64,000 nt of DNA from NCBI RefSeq assembly GCF_963966145.1, contig NC_091049.1, positions 17,422,001 to 17,486,000 of the forward strand. Direction: 5' to 3'. A program made the position numbers and the translations under genes. The notes under the pieces were generated by a model, which did no database searches, was not told the DNA's origin, and saw only the letters and a program-made list of their open reading frames with translations. Position 1 is the stretch's first letter; each line of letters opens with the position of its first letter. The stretch is from Tenebrio molitor (Eukaryota; Arthropoda; Insecta; Coleoptera; Tenebrionidae). Shown piece by piece: positions 12,800 through 23,897 of this stretch.

Positions 12800-12985
12800 C
12801 AAATAAAATATTCAGTTATAACACCACGAGTAGTCAAAGATTGTCGAATATTTTTGTGGTGGTATCACGAATGGTCATTCGCTTTATGAACACCATGAGT
12901 GCGTAGCACGAATGGTGTTCAAAAGCGTAATGACCATGAGTGATACCATCGGAAAAATATTCTACTATCTTTGGTTACGAGTTGT
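12800..12985. repeat. Hairpin repeat upstream of the receptor gene
   Basis: Imperfect palindrome about 180 bp long. The left arm contains GGTATCACGAATGGTCATTC and the right arm the matching GAATGACC/GTGATACC-type sequence (GTAATGACCATGAGTGATAC). Half-sites of the CACGAGT type recur. It lies just 5' of exon 1 of the odorant receptor. No open frame was found. Confidence 0.65.
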
Positions 12986-13599
12986 ATTCAACAGACTATT
13001 CAATGAACCAAATCAATGATTAAAATAAAAATTTTCGAAGCTAGTTCGCAAATCTGCATTACACATGATTTCATTGTTCAGTTAACTTCGTAAGAAAATA
13101 ATAATTTCCTTGAATAAAAATAATAATCAAGATTTGTTTAAAATATTCACCTCGACCACTAGTGGAATAGTCAGTTATATTTTCACTAGTGGAATATTCG
13201 CTGGAATTTTCTGTTGCTAGGCTACGAAAGTAAATTTCTGCTATTTTATTGGTTAATATTTGAAAAATAATAGGTGAATTGAATAGTCACGAGAACACTC
13301 TCTTTAATTGGTTGTTGATTTATAAACCTATGTGTGCAGCATTGATAACTTACTGTTTCACAGATTTTACTGTTAAACATGTTATATTATTCTATTATTC
13401 TAGAGAACCTCTTACAAGTAACGTAACTTTTTGTATGTCGAAAACTTAGATGTTAATGTCGTGGCCCGTTCCCAATTAGAAAAGTTCAAAAAAAAATAGC
13501 TACCACCTAATATCTCGGTAATTTTCCAACAGATTTTTGTAAAATTTAAAATGCAGATATTTTAGACGGTGAAGAGTAAATCCTATTAACCCAAGTCTT
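12986..13599. other. Intergenic, nothing identified
   Basis: AT-rich sequence containing short repeats of the type CACTAGTGGAATA near 13158-13195. No gene, inverted ends or motif was recognised. Confidence 0.35.
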
Positions 13600-13905
13600 A
13601 AAATTGCTATTTATGCAACGAGTTGCAAAATGAGCATCTTTTTTGCACTAGACATGACAATAGGACCACGAGTGTCAACGAGTGGTCCAACATGTCGTGT
13701 GCAAAGAAATAGCCATTTTACTACGTGTTTCATACAAGATTTTTTTCTAATTTAGTTACGAAAAGCACACATTCTGATTAAAATCCTGTTTAAATCTGCT
13801 ATTTCAATAATTTTCCGGGATAAGACTAGTATTACTAATATTATGATTATAGAAGTTTTCATGCCAGGTGCTACATAATTTTTCAAAATTCATTGTACCT
13901 ATGTA

Positions 13906-14263
13906 CTATGGCGGACAATAAATTTAGGCCGGCCTGTCGTTGAGTTGACATCAAAATGTGAAGCTGGCATTATGTTCAACTAACCCCATTTTCGATTTTT
14001 GTCATTCTTGTCATCGTGACAGCGATAATCAAAATTTAAATTGGGAAAAGAAGTGTGCACCAGAGAGAAGTGCTACTACAAATCAGTTATGCTAGTGCGT
14101 CATGATCTGTAAGTTACGAAAAAGGCGAAGGAAACGCCAAACAGCTTGAAAACCTTCAGTTTGACAAACTGACACATCAGTCATAATGACAATAAATGGT
14201 CGCTTGCATTGACTTTTTTGAAATGTCAGAAATTTGCCGGCCTAAATTTATTGTCCGCCATAG
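13906..14263. mobile_element. MITE with ~28-bp perfect inverted ends
   Basis: The ends are inverted copies of CTATGGCGGACAATAAATTT continuing to GGCCGGC. TA dinucleotides flank both sides (13904-13905 and 14264-14265), as for Tc1/mariner-type MITEs. The 358 bp inside has no frame. It shares the outer CTATG-CGG signature with the element at 61742-62080, so they may be related. Confidence 0.85.
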
Positions 14264-14265
14264 TA

Positions 14266-14396
14266 CTTATATACATATATGTTATGTTTTGTTTTGTTCA
14301 TTTTGTGTTGGTTTACTAGTTTATGTATGTGTTTAGTCTGGACTTGTGTAAAACATAATGTTGTTAACACGAATAAAATTATTATTATTATTATTA
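14266..14396 (+). mobile_element. Possible LINE 3' tail
   Basis: A short non-coding block ends in AATAAAATT followed by ATT repeats (about 14375-14396), like the simple-repeat tails of insect LINEs. It could be a severely 5'-truncated insertion or a plain microsatellite. Confidence 0.35.
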
Positions 14397-15019
14397 ATAT
14401 CGGGGAGTTGCTATGGGAATACTGTTGGTTGTTTCGTAAAGTAATAAAATGAGTGATTCAGAAGATTCTTCTTTACCTTCAGACGTTGAAGAGGTTGCGA
14501 AAGGTGCAATTTCTAATTTGTTATCAAATAAATAAAGGCAAATATACGAATCTACTGATAAAAACTTCGAAAAATGGTGATAATGTCACTTTTTAACACT
14601 AGTGATATATAATGTCACTTTTTAACACTACTGATAATATAATGTCAATTTTTTTCACTAGTTATTAAATGAAGCACGTTTGACAACTAAAATAACATAT
14701 CACAATTGTCGCTTTTAGTAACTAAATTAGAAAAACTTAATTTTTACGTGCCTTTTTAAACCTACAGTAAAAAATGCTATAAGGAAAAGCTCATTCTTGA
14801 AAGACGTCCGGTTTGCAAGAAAAAAGAAGAAAACTGTGTGGCTGCAAATACAAAAACCTAGACGCGTATGAAACAAACGCACACTATCGCCGAATTTTGG
14901 TCACCCCTTTTCGCGCAAACGCAGGAGAAATTTTTGACGTTTATCTTTCTAACCTTACAAACACTTACAAAGTTAACGATAATATTTGGACGTAATTTAT
15001 TATTCTGGACTCTTTAATT

Positions 15020-15242
15020 CTTCCATAAAGGACTAAAACACGATCGGGATATTTTAGCAAGGTAATTTAGTTCACGTACGCTTCCTGTGTCTTCAAATAA
15101 ATTGACGACCCTCTTTACATTTTGTAAAGCCTACATTTGGATAGTGTTCCACGAGAAAACGAACTGTGTCATTGAAGTTCTTAGGACACTCACCATAGGC
15201 AAAAATTGTTTCCTTTTTCAACAATATTGAATTTTCTGCCAT
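15020..15242 (-). pseudogene. Transposase N-terminal helix-turn-helix relic
   Basis: From the ATG at 15242 the minus strand reads MAENSILLKKETIFAYGECP. After a frame change it gives NVKRVVNLFEDTGSVREL. This layout matches the N-terminus of the intact DD41D transposase in this window (VVNRFVATGSVEKGKSVGRP region). Several stops follow. It is a short fossil of an IS630/Tc1/mariner-type transposase. Confidence 0.5.
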
Positions 15243-15335
15243 TGTAGTCTATTTTTAGAGTATTTTCAATAAATTTACACAATTTGACTTTTCTAATAAA
15301 GCGCGCCCCTTTTCACAGATTTTAAGGGGTATATA

Positions 15336-15725
15336 CAGCGTGTAACAGAAATAAGTACACTAATTTTAACTGGTAATAAAACTCATCAAGAGTAACAACT
15401 TTCTAAATATATTTTTTTTTTGTAAACATTCTCGTTAATGAGTTAAAATTGTTTAAAGTTTTCCAAAAAATTCGCTACCTGCCACTGCAAACCAGAAGTG
15501 ACTATAAATGTGACGACCGTTTCTAAGCATTTTTAATAAATCAAAATACTGCCCATTATTAAGAACCTGTGCTTAGAAGGTTAACACAAACGCCTCGTTA
15601 ATTTATGGGGGGGAAAATGCTAAACAAAATTACCGATTTGGAAAAAATGGTACATAGAAAAATTGTTCATCATGACGAGTTCTGTTACTGGTTAAAATTA
15701 ATGTACTTATTTCTGTTACACCATG
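15336..15725. mobile_element. TA-flanked MITE
   Basis: Inverted ends of about 45 bp share GTGTAACAGAAATAAGTACA and TTAATTTTAAC. TA flanks both sides (15334-15335 and 15726-15727), and the element is 390 bp. No coding sequence. A related right half-end (TTAAAATTAACACACG, then ACACCCTGTA) occurs at about 19200-19255. Confidence 0.85.
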
Positions 15726-15731
15726 TATATA

Positions 15732-16146
15732 CAGGTGTCCGGAAAACGGCGCACTTCCGATGCACTACGGTGTAGAAGAGATTACCGTAAACGTGAGAAA
15801 AATGTTAAAAAAATTCTATTGGACTTATTTGCTTGTCTTTGAAAGTGGAACTTATTTCTAAATACATGTATTAAATTGTCATGAAAACTACCTCTAATCG
15901 TATATGTATATTATCACAAAGTACAAGATCACTCGCTACCAATATCCGATCCTGCATAATAGAGAATTTAGAAGTTTAGGAAATTGTAAAAATTATCTTA
16001 AATCCACTAAGGCAACACTGCAAGGTAATGATAATTTTTGCAATAATTGATTTGTCTGAAACATTTTTTCCATATTTTTTTTCATGTACATTTAAACATC
16101 CTCGATAAGGTAGTAAGTATTGAGTGCGCCATTTTCGGGACACCTG
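15732..16146. mobile_element. TA-flanked MITE, second family
   Basis: The inverted ends read CAGGTGTCCGGAAAACGGCG at the left and, from the right, CAGGTGTCCCGAAAATGGCG. TA is at 15730-15731 and 16147-16148. The 415-bp interior has no gene. It abuts the preceding MITE with only a few bases between. An isolated end of the same type is at about 54800-54815. Confidence 0.85.
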
Positions 16147-16729
16147 TATATTCGTATGAATGATTATGGTAAATTTCAAGGGGTGTACAAAATGTTGCTT
16201 GGCAACTTTTCTTCAATTGCTTCAAACGGTAATTGCTCAAATACAAAATTTAGATTACATTTTTAACAACAAAATCTAATCTTTTCGTTGAATCAGACGA
16301 GTGATTTAGTTAATTGTTTGTGTAGACACCTATTTTTTAAAGTTTAACAATCTAATAATAATTGCGTTTAATTGTCATTAGGGGAAACATGTGTTAAAAT
16401 TACATTTTTTAGCTTGAGGTAATTTTTATTGAATTACTAATTGAACCTTCACCGTCTAATAGTATATTAAGTATAAAGAACGGTAATGACAATGTACGGA
16501 TTGAAGACAATTGTTTGGAGGAGGAGCTTGCGACGACTCCAATATTGTCTGAGATATCTTTATTACAAAACATTCCTAACTAGAATGCAATGCGATACGA
16601 CGCCCTTCACATCGTGTTGCCACAATGGCGATTTTTGTATCGCGTTTCTAAGGCAATCTGCAAACAACTACCGCCATTGCAGTTTTTGTGCGCAAATATC
16701 GCCAGTTGTGTTGAAAAACAAGCAGTAAA
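16147..16729. other. Leader of the repeat-containing relic frame
   Basis: AT-rich sequence with no recognised motif. The last 100 bases have a higher CG content and may be the 5' region of the decayed frame at 16730. A small plus-strand frame at 16486-16728 shows no family signature. Confidence 0.3.
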
Positions 16730-17410
16730 ATGAGTGATATTAGTAATTCCGAAAACGAAGTGGATATTGTAGAAGAAACTTTGAATGTGGGGTGCGTCAC
16801 AAATAAAGAATTTTTGAAACTAACGACCTCAACGTGTAATTAAGAAGACAAGGAAAATGTGTGGTATGAAAATTTTGATAATACTAATGTCGCGGCAAGT
16901 TCACTAACATTATTTCATTGCAGCGACAAGGAATGCCGACCACAAGAGCCGTGTGAGTTTCCAGAAAGTGCTAACATCTTGTCTTCAACTTCTGTCTACA
17001 TAAATCAAGAATTTTCGAAACCAGCGAACTCAATATGAAATCAAGAAGACAAGGAAAATCCGGGGTATGAACATTTTGACAATTCTAATGTCGCGGCAAG
17101 TCTGTTACTAAAATTGTTTCATTGCAGCGGCAAGGTAGGCCGACTACAAGAGCCGTGTGAGTTTCCAGAAAGTGCTAACATCTTGTCTTCAACTTCCGTC
17201 TACATAAATGAAGAATTTTCGAAACCAACGATCTCAGTGTGTAATCAAGAAGACAGGGAAAAGGCGGGGTATGAAAATTTTGACAATGCCAATGTCGCGG
17301 CAAGTTTGCTAATGCTATTTCATTGCAGCGCCAAGGAAAGCCGACTACAAGAGCTTTATGAGTTTCCAGAAAGTGCCCCCACATATTGTCTTCAACTTCC
17401 GTCTACATAA
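16730..17410 (+). pseudogene. Decayed gene with three ~67-residue tandem repeats
   Basis: From ATG 16730 one frame runs to 17410 with only two stops: a CAA-to-TAA change in repeat 1 and a TGT-to-TGA change in repeat 2. After an acidic start (MSDISNSENEVDIVEETLNV) come three tandem units beginning near 16808, 17009 and 17213. The periods of 201 and 204 nt are both multiples of three. Each unit holds NQEDKEN, YENFDN, NVAAS, LFHCS, EPCEFPESA and SSTSVYIN. Frame-keeping indels between units suggest past coding constraint. I do not recognise the family. The acidic MSD start resembles the recombinase-element frames at 14449 and 20755, so it may come from a mobile element. Confidence 0.6.
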
Positions 17411-17871
17411 AAATTATTATAATAATCGATTAATTTTGAATAAACTTTACTTACCGTTCTAGAACACCAAAAATTACTTACCATCGAGTTTATCGTTAGC
17501 AACGAGTAAACAGAGCTTACCATCTTGGAAACAGACGTGGTAAACAACCAAATAGAGTACAATCGCGCAAAAAATACTTATATGTATTTTAAATTTCATA
17601 AAAATCCGTTGGCAAATAACCGAAATATTAGGTTCGAAAATCTTAGCTGAGACACCTTGTATAGGCTGTATCTACAATGCGTGTGTTAATTACAACACAG
17701 AGCTTGTTAAATGAAACGCTTTTTCTATTTGAAATTTTTACGAAAAACCGTTATTAATTGATTTAAAATTTGGAATAAATTAGCCATCAAAATATACCCG
17801 TCTATGGGTAAGGACGAAAATGTTCTGTTGTGATATTAACGGAGCTTTATCTAAAAAGTTAGATTGTTATA
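17411..17871. repeat. Repeat shared, inverted, with 55840-55990
   Basis: The first 190 bases, read on the minus strand, match 55840-55990. Shared blocks include TTGCGCGATTG, CTGTTTCCAAGA, CTAACGATAAACTC and AACGGTAAGTAAA. No end structure was resolved. The remainder to 17871 is AT-rich with nothing identified. Confidence 0.55.
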
Positions 17872-19037
17872 CAGTGAGCGGCAAAAGTATGGAATAAATT
17901 CATTTAAAATTAAACAAAATTTTTTTCAAAAAAATCTTTGGACAGGTCAATTTTAGTGTATAAAAATACATATTTTAATACAAAATAAAATTTAAAGCAG
18001 TCATTTGTTTTCGAGTTATGATGTCATCGAGAGTTTTTTTAAATGGAAACCTCCTATTTTCTTTCTTGATTCTGATAGCCCTTTTAATTGTCTAAACTCC
18101 AGTATAAAAATTTTGTTACCTTACATAGGGAAATTTTTGAGGAAAAAAATAATAAATTTGGAAAAAATAAGTACTTGAAATTATGGAATTAAATGTTCGA
18201 ATTGCCATCCCCCAGCTTGTTGACAATAAGCAAGTTTATGAATAAATTCCCCCTGTTTTAGTTTTATCTAGTTTTATCCCCGCACCCAATCAAAATTAAA
18301 ATACGTTGTGTTTCTGTTAAATGAGTCATTTTCGAAAACGTTTTGTAAAACAAATAACACATATTAATGAAACTGACAGTAACATTTGACTGTTTGATTC
18401 ACCTACTTGATTTTTTGACTTGTTTTTGTTTGTTATAAAATTTATTTTTTCTAATTCAGTTACGAAAAGCAACCATTGTGATATGTCATTTTCAAACGTG
18501 CTTCATTTAATAACTAGTCAAAAAAGTGACATTATATTAATAGTGTTAAAAAGTGACATTAACATTATTATCCCGGAAAATTATTGAAATAGCAGATTTA
18601 ACAGGATTTTAATTAGAATGTGTGCTTTTCGTAACTAAATTAGAAAAAATCTTGTATCAAACACGTAGCAAAATGGCTATTTTTTTGCACACGACATGTT
18701 GGACCACGAGTGTCAACGAGTCTAGTGCAAAAAAGACGCTTATAAATAGCTATTTTCCAAATTTATTTTTTTTTTCTCAAAAATTTCCTTATGTAAGATA
18801 ACACAATTTTTATACTGTCATTTAGACAATTGAAAGGGCTATCAGAATCAAAATAGGGGGTTTCCATTTAAAAAAACTATCGATGACGTCATAACTCGAA
18901 AACAAATGACTGCTTGGAATTTTCTTTGGTACTAAAACAAGTATTTTTATAAACTAAAATTGGCCTGTCCAGACTTTTTTGAAAAAAAAATTTGTTTAAT
19001 TTTTAAGGAATTTATTCCATACATTTGCCGCTCACTG
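17872..19037. mobile_element. Foldback element with ~300-bp inverted arms
   Basis: The left end CAGTGAGCGGCAAAAGTATG is the inverted match of the right end (CATACATTTGCCGCTCACTG). The arms continue inwards for about 300 bp, including GGACAGG, TTTTCGAGTTATGA and GAAAGGGCTATCAGAATC blocks. The left flank is TA and the right flank AA. The loop carries copy 2 of the recombinase-element family, so the insertion is nested. Confidence 0.8.
18446..18770 (-). mobile_element. Hairpin plus inverted-end element, copy 2 (deleted)
   Basis: On the minus strand the order matches copy 1: a hairpin (about 18770-18655), then a short inner unit. That unit is bounded by inverted TTTCTAATTTAGTTACGAAA-type ends at about 18653 and 18450. 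Only about 200 bp remain inside, with no recombinase frame, so this is an internally deleted derivative. It sits in the loop of the 17872-19037 foldback. Confidence 0.6.
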
Positions 19038-19847
19038 AAGAAAAAATTAAATACTTAAAATTAAAATTATCATGGTCAGAAAATAATAGAGATTAGTTAA
19101 TCACACAAAACGACTCCTTTGGTAAAAATTGGTTGGCAATAATTTTGGAAAACTTTTGTGAATTTTGCAAAATGTTATAGAGAAAAGTTTCGTAAATTGG
19201 CGAGTTCCTCCACTGGTTAAAATTAACACACGTATTTCAAATATACACCCTGTATATTTAGCGGAAAATAATAGGAAATTTTTTGGTTTTTCAACTAATC
19301 TTAAATCTAAAAGAAATTAAAAAGTTCCAATTTTACAAGAAACATTTTTCCCAATTTGGTCGTTTCTAAATGCGATCCAAATGAAAAAAAAAACAATCCA
19401 CAAATAAAGACTTGTTTGGAATTTTTATTTTCAGTAGCTGCAGGTTTAGAATTATTTCGAAGAATAGATGATACAAATTTCTCTAATATGTTCGGTTTTC
19501 TATTTTGTATTAGAAGTATTCTGTCTGTATTAGCAAATAGAAGTGACACTTACCTTGAACGACGAACAAAATGAACTAATGCTTTAGCTTTACCTACAAG
19601 AATTTGGAATATTGCTATAATATTGAAATAATGACATCTGAACAATACGACTGAAAATGTCAATTAATAAGCAAATTAAGTTTATTGTTGAACATTCAAC
19701 GAAGACTAAAAGAAAGGCAGAAATGAGCTGTCATAAAAATAATTTATTTAAATAAATGAACGCCGGATCTCAATTAACCTCCAGAATAATTGTCAATTTA
19801 CGAAAATTGTCTGTTGATTGTTGATTGTTGATCGTACGGTATAATAT
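19038..19847. other. Intergenic with half-MITE end
   Basis: A single right-hand MITE-like end is at about 19200-19255. The overlapping frames near 19307-19574 on both strands have no recognisable motif. The rest is AT-rich. Confidence 0.35.
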
Positions 19848-22436
19848 TTCAACCAAGAAGTAGGAATCTTAAAAGAACAGAAGGAATTAGCAAGTCAATG
19901 TATATGCCGTTCACGATTGTTTTAAACACGCAGGAGGCCACGATATTTTTTTGTTAGATTGGCGTCAGGTCCTGTCATATGACGTTTCGTTATTAAATAT
20001 TCGTCTTGTTGTCAATTCCCTAATTGATTTAGTAATTCAATCACAACCTAAAATATATTTATTATGCAAAATTACAATATTGCCAACTAAAATGTCAGAT
20101 TTTCATAGACACTCCGAATTTGAAACAATCGTGAACGGATAATAATTTAGCTTTGGTTGTAGTACTTAGGTAATTTTATTTTAGCCAAAAGTTCCGTTTT
20201 TGCACACATATCAGCCCCGATTCAAGGTCTACCTACAGTCAAAGCTCATAACGCTGAAAAAATCGTGATACGAGAATTTGACAATCATCACGATCTTCAC
20301 ACTTCTGTTTTCCACTTGTACATAGCAACGTTCTCAAGTTTTGTATTTTGGGCAGATGTTAGGTGTGTTTTATACAATGGTTTAGTAACTTTCGGTTCCT
20401 TTTTTATTAAATCTGGTAGGTTCATACAATTTTATGAAATAGTTATTTGTGCAACGAGATAGGAAAAGTGAGTTTTTTCCGTACGAGATGCGGGATTTTT
20501 AATCGAGACGTAGTCGAGATTAAAAACGCGTCGAGTACGGAAAAAAACACTTTTCCTTCGTGTTGCACACATAATTTTTTCTAATGAGGTAGAGAAAACC
20601 CTTACCTCTTGAGGATTTATTGAAAAAATTTTGGATACAAAATTCGAAAAATCGAGTAGCTCATTTTGGTCGTTATGGAATCAATGTAAACACAAATTTT
20701 CACATTAGAAAAATTTGCGAGTTCGTTTAGTTGTGAGTGTATTTGCGATTAAAAATGTCCGAAGATGCTGAATTTGTTAGCTCGGACGTAGAAGAATCAG
20801 CAGCATTAGCAGTCAATGAGTTATTACCCGTGAAATCGCGGAAAAAATATGATAAAGCTTACCAACAATTTGGGGATTGGTGCCGTGAAAAGCGAGTGCG
20901 TGATATTACTGAAGAAGTTCTACTGGCCTATTTTGAGCAAAAATCAAGAAAACTCAAAGGCTCCACATTATGGAGATAGAAAAGTTCCTAAGCGAAGCGG
21001 ATAATGGCACTTATTTAATGATGAAGGTAAAGGTGACTTTTATGTAATTCAAAAAATAACTGTTTTACTCTTTAAAGGTGATGTTGATAATCGGGATCAG
21101 TGGGGCATGCCGTCGCGAGGAATTGACTTTTCTTGACGTGAAGAACATTACAGCCAAGGGGTCTTATATCATTATCCAGATTCCAGACACTAAAACAAAC
21201 GTCAGGCGAGAATTTACAATATCACCAGGCAATTTTGAAGGTTTGGATTTATTAGAAATATTCAGGACATACTTTGTTACTTTGTTTGTTAAAAGAATGC
21301 AATAATGTTGTAGTACATATTTATAATAAATAATATAATTGCTGGTTTTACTTTTCCTAACTAGGTAGGAAAAGTAATACTTTTCCTAACCGAAATGAAT
21401 GTGGAAATGTAACAGTTTTCGATACCGAATTAGAAAAAAAATATTTCTTAACTATTTTTAGAAACGCACGTGGGGTCTGTCAAATGCATTATTTTTAGTT
21501 ATGCAATATGCCCTGAAAACATGGATTGAACTCAACGCTCAAATGACTGCAGTTGAACGAGTGGCTGAGTACACAGAGTTATCCTTGGAGCCAAATGATG
21601 GAGTTGACACCGCTCCCGAATCATGGCCACTTTCAGGAAATATATCATTTCACTCAGTTTCTCTCCGCTATTCTTCAACGGGTGCACCTGTCCTTAAAAA
21701 CGTGTCGTTTAATATTAAGTCTAAAGAAAAAATTGGAATAATTGGTAGAACTGGCGCTGGAAAGACTTCTTTAATTTCGGTTCTCTTTCGCCTGTTTCAT
21801 TTTGAAGGATCTGTTGTAATAGACAACGTCGACAATAAATCAATACCTGTGACAGAGCTTAGATCGAAAAGTACGGTTATTCCTCAAGGCTCTATTTTGT
21901 TTTTGGGTACCTAGTCTATGCAAAAATTTAGACCGCTTTGGCCAATATCATAACCATCAGCTTTGGACTGCTTTAGATGAGTTTGGGCTGAAAGAAGTTG
22001 TTTGAAACTTACCTTCAGGCTTGGACAGTATAGTTTCTGAAAGAGGTTCGAATTTTAGTGTAGGGCAAAGACGGTTGTTGTGTTTAGTGCGGGCAATGTT
22101 GAGAGAGAGCATGATAATTGTTTTGGACGAGGCAATAGCAAATGTGGATTTAGAACCTGACGAATTGATTCAATCCTCAATTAGGAAAAAGTTTAAGAAC
22201 TGTACTGTTTTAACAATTGCACACCGACTGAATACAGTTATTGATTCTGACAAAATCTTGGTGATGGATGAAGGATTGGTTGTTGAATTTGGTCTTCCAC
22301 ATGCGCTATTACAGAATCGTGAAAATTTTTTTTACAGATACTTAAAAAAGAGGGACTAACTTTATAAAAAGAGTCGAATAAATGAGTGTTGTGTTTTTAA
22401 TAGTCGATTTGTTGGAATTTTTGGCATTTCAATCAG
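19848..22436 (+). pseudogene. ABCC/MRP4-like transporter pseudogene, 3' half
   Basis: This copy corresponds to the last part of the complete gene at 47063-51452. It retains the end of the large exon (19848-19890, its GT donor now GC), an exon at 20185-20415 of the same 231-nt length, and the final nucleotide-binding domain exon from 21462. That exon has an intact Walker A (GRTGAGKTSL), signature FSVGQRRL and Walker B IIVLDEA, with the next Thr changed to Ile. A TAG at 21912-21914, a TGA near 22003 and a deletion of about 20 bp at the exon start disable it. A recombinase-type element fills the small intron. A 3' UTR homologous to the intact gene extends to about 22530. No N-terminal half is present. 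Confidence 0.88.
20437..21438 (+). mobile_element. Hairpin plus inverted-end tyrosine-recombinase element, copy 3
   Basis: A GC-richer hairpin (about 20446-20572, arms with AGGAAAAGTGAGTTTTTTCC against its complement) is followed by a unit ending in TTTTTCTAAT and ATTAGAAAAA. From ATG 20755 (20755-20979) the frame MSEDAEFVSSDVEESAALAV has a core-binding-like segment (SRKKYDKAYQQFGDWCREKR). A second piece (21078-21305) has GISGACRREELTFLDVKNI, which fits the region around the first catalytic Arg of tyrosine recombinases. The middle and the catalytic C-terminus (HxxR, Tyr) are missing, so it is non-autonomous. It resembles Crypton or DIRS-type recombinases; I cannot decide between them. It interrupts the homologue of a 48-bp ABCC intron. 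Confidence 0.6.
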
Positions 22437-23897
22437 AAAATGATGATATTATTCCAATAATTGGATTCATTTACATTATGTACTTACCTACAATAAGTTA
22501 CACTTTGCAATAAAAACTGAAAGATTTCATGAACATGAAGAGGCGTCTTCCAGTTTGCATCGAAGCTCAAGGCTATTATTTTGAACACTTGCTCTAGAGT
22601 AAACTAGGCAAAAATGAATAGGGAATTCTACAATTTTCTTAGAAAGCAAAATAGTTGTCCCAATCCTCCCCGTATTCTTATCAATTAGTCATTTCATAAA
22701 TTATTAATAGACAAACTGAAATACAGCGGTTTTTCTATTGATACTATAGATTGGGTAAATAGTTATTTGAGTAATAGATCTCAACAGGTCACAATTAATA
22801 CGGAATCAGGAATTGTTACGTCACAACATAGAAAAATAACGAACGGGGTTCCGCAGGGTTCAATATTGGCCCCCCTCTTGTTTGTCATTTACACGTTTGA
22901 CTTTCATCATATATTTCATAACATTAACATTCAATATTATGCTGACGACACTCAAGCATACAGGTCCTTCAAAGCAACAGATATCTTAGAAACAATCAAT
23001 TTATTAAACACCAATCTAAACACACTATCAGAAAAATGTGAGAAACAATGTTTGAAACTTAATCCACGCAAAACACAAGCAATGCTATTTGGTCCAAAAA
23101 AAACATGTGATGTAATCTGTGATCAAATAAAGCTTAATATTAATGACAATGATATAGAAACTGTGTCTCAAGCTAAAGATTTAGGTGTAATTATAGACAA
23201 TATAGACTTAAGTATGTCTTCACATGTGTCTTCTATCTGTAAACGTTGTTGTTGTGCTCTGAAATCTATTTACCCACACACACACAATATACTCTTACTG
23301 TTCAATTAAAAATAAAAATCTGTGACACGCTAATTTTATCCTTGATCAATTATTGTTTAATATTTTACGGCTCTTTTCTAACCAAGAGTGAATTTTATAG
23401 GCTACAACAGATACAAAATTCATGTTTGCGTTATTGTAATAATGTTAAAAATTACGAACATATCACACCGTATCTACGCCGATCGAGTTGGCTGAATGTA
23501 GAAAATAGATACAGAGTGTCTATAAAAGAACATACATCAAGAGTGCTGTGGAACTCGAATATATTTGATTTTTGCCGCTTTGTAGCATATTGTGGTACCA
23601 AATAGAAAAACAGAGGTTATGTAACTTCATTAATGACAGGTTTTTCGATTTTTAAAATAAATTTCTGTTAGGTACGGAACACACCACATGCCATTGTATC
23701 TATCTTTTATTAATTACAGTGTTGTCTGAAGAATGATCACTTCCAATTTGTAATACTCGATGGACTAACAATAATTCACATTTTTATTAGGTATAAACTC
23801 TCAAAACATAACTTCTGCAGATACCTCAGAATGAAGATTCGGGGTAATTAAAACAAACACATTTTGGGGGTTTATGTCTTCTCTATTTCAAGGGTAC

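Larger units (their letters stand above)
13600..14741 (+). mobile_element. Hairpin plus inverted-end recombinase element, copy 1
   Basis: A hairpin (about 13620-13735, with TTGCACTAGACATG pairing to CATGTCGTGTGCAA) is followed by an inner unit of about 1 kb. Its ends are inverted copies of TTTCTAATTTAGTTACGAAA (about 13743) and its complement (about 14720-14741). Inside, from ATG 14449, is a relic MSDSEDSSLPSDVEEVAKG continuing past a stop as RQIYESTDKNFEKW. This matches the start of the tyrosine-recombinase frame in copy 3. The unit also carries a MITE (13906-14263) and a TTA-tailed fragment. It is dead. Confidence 0.55.
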
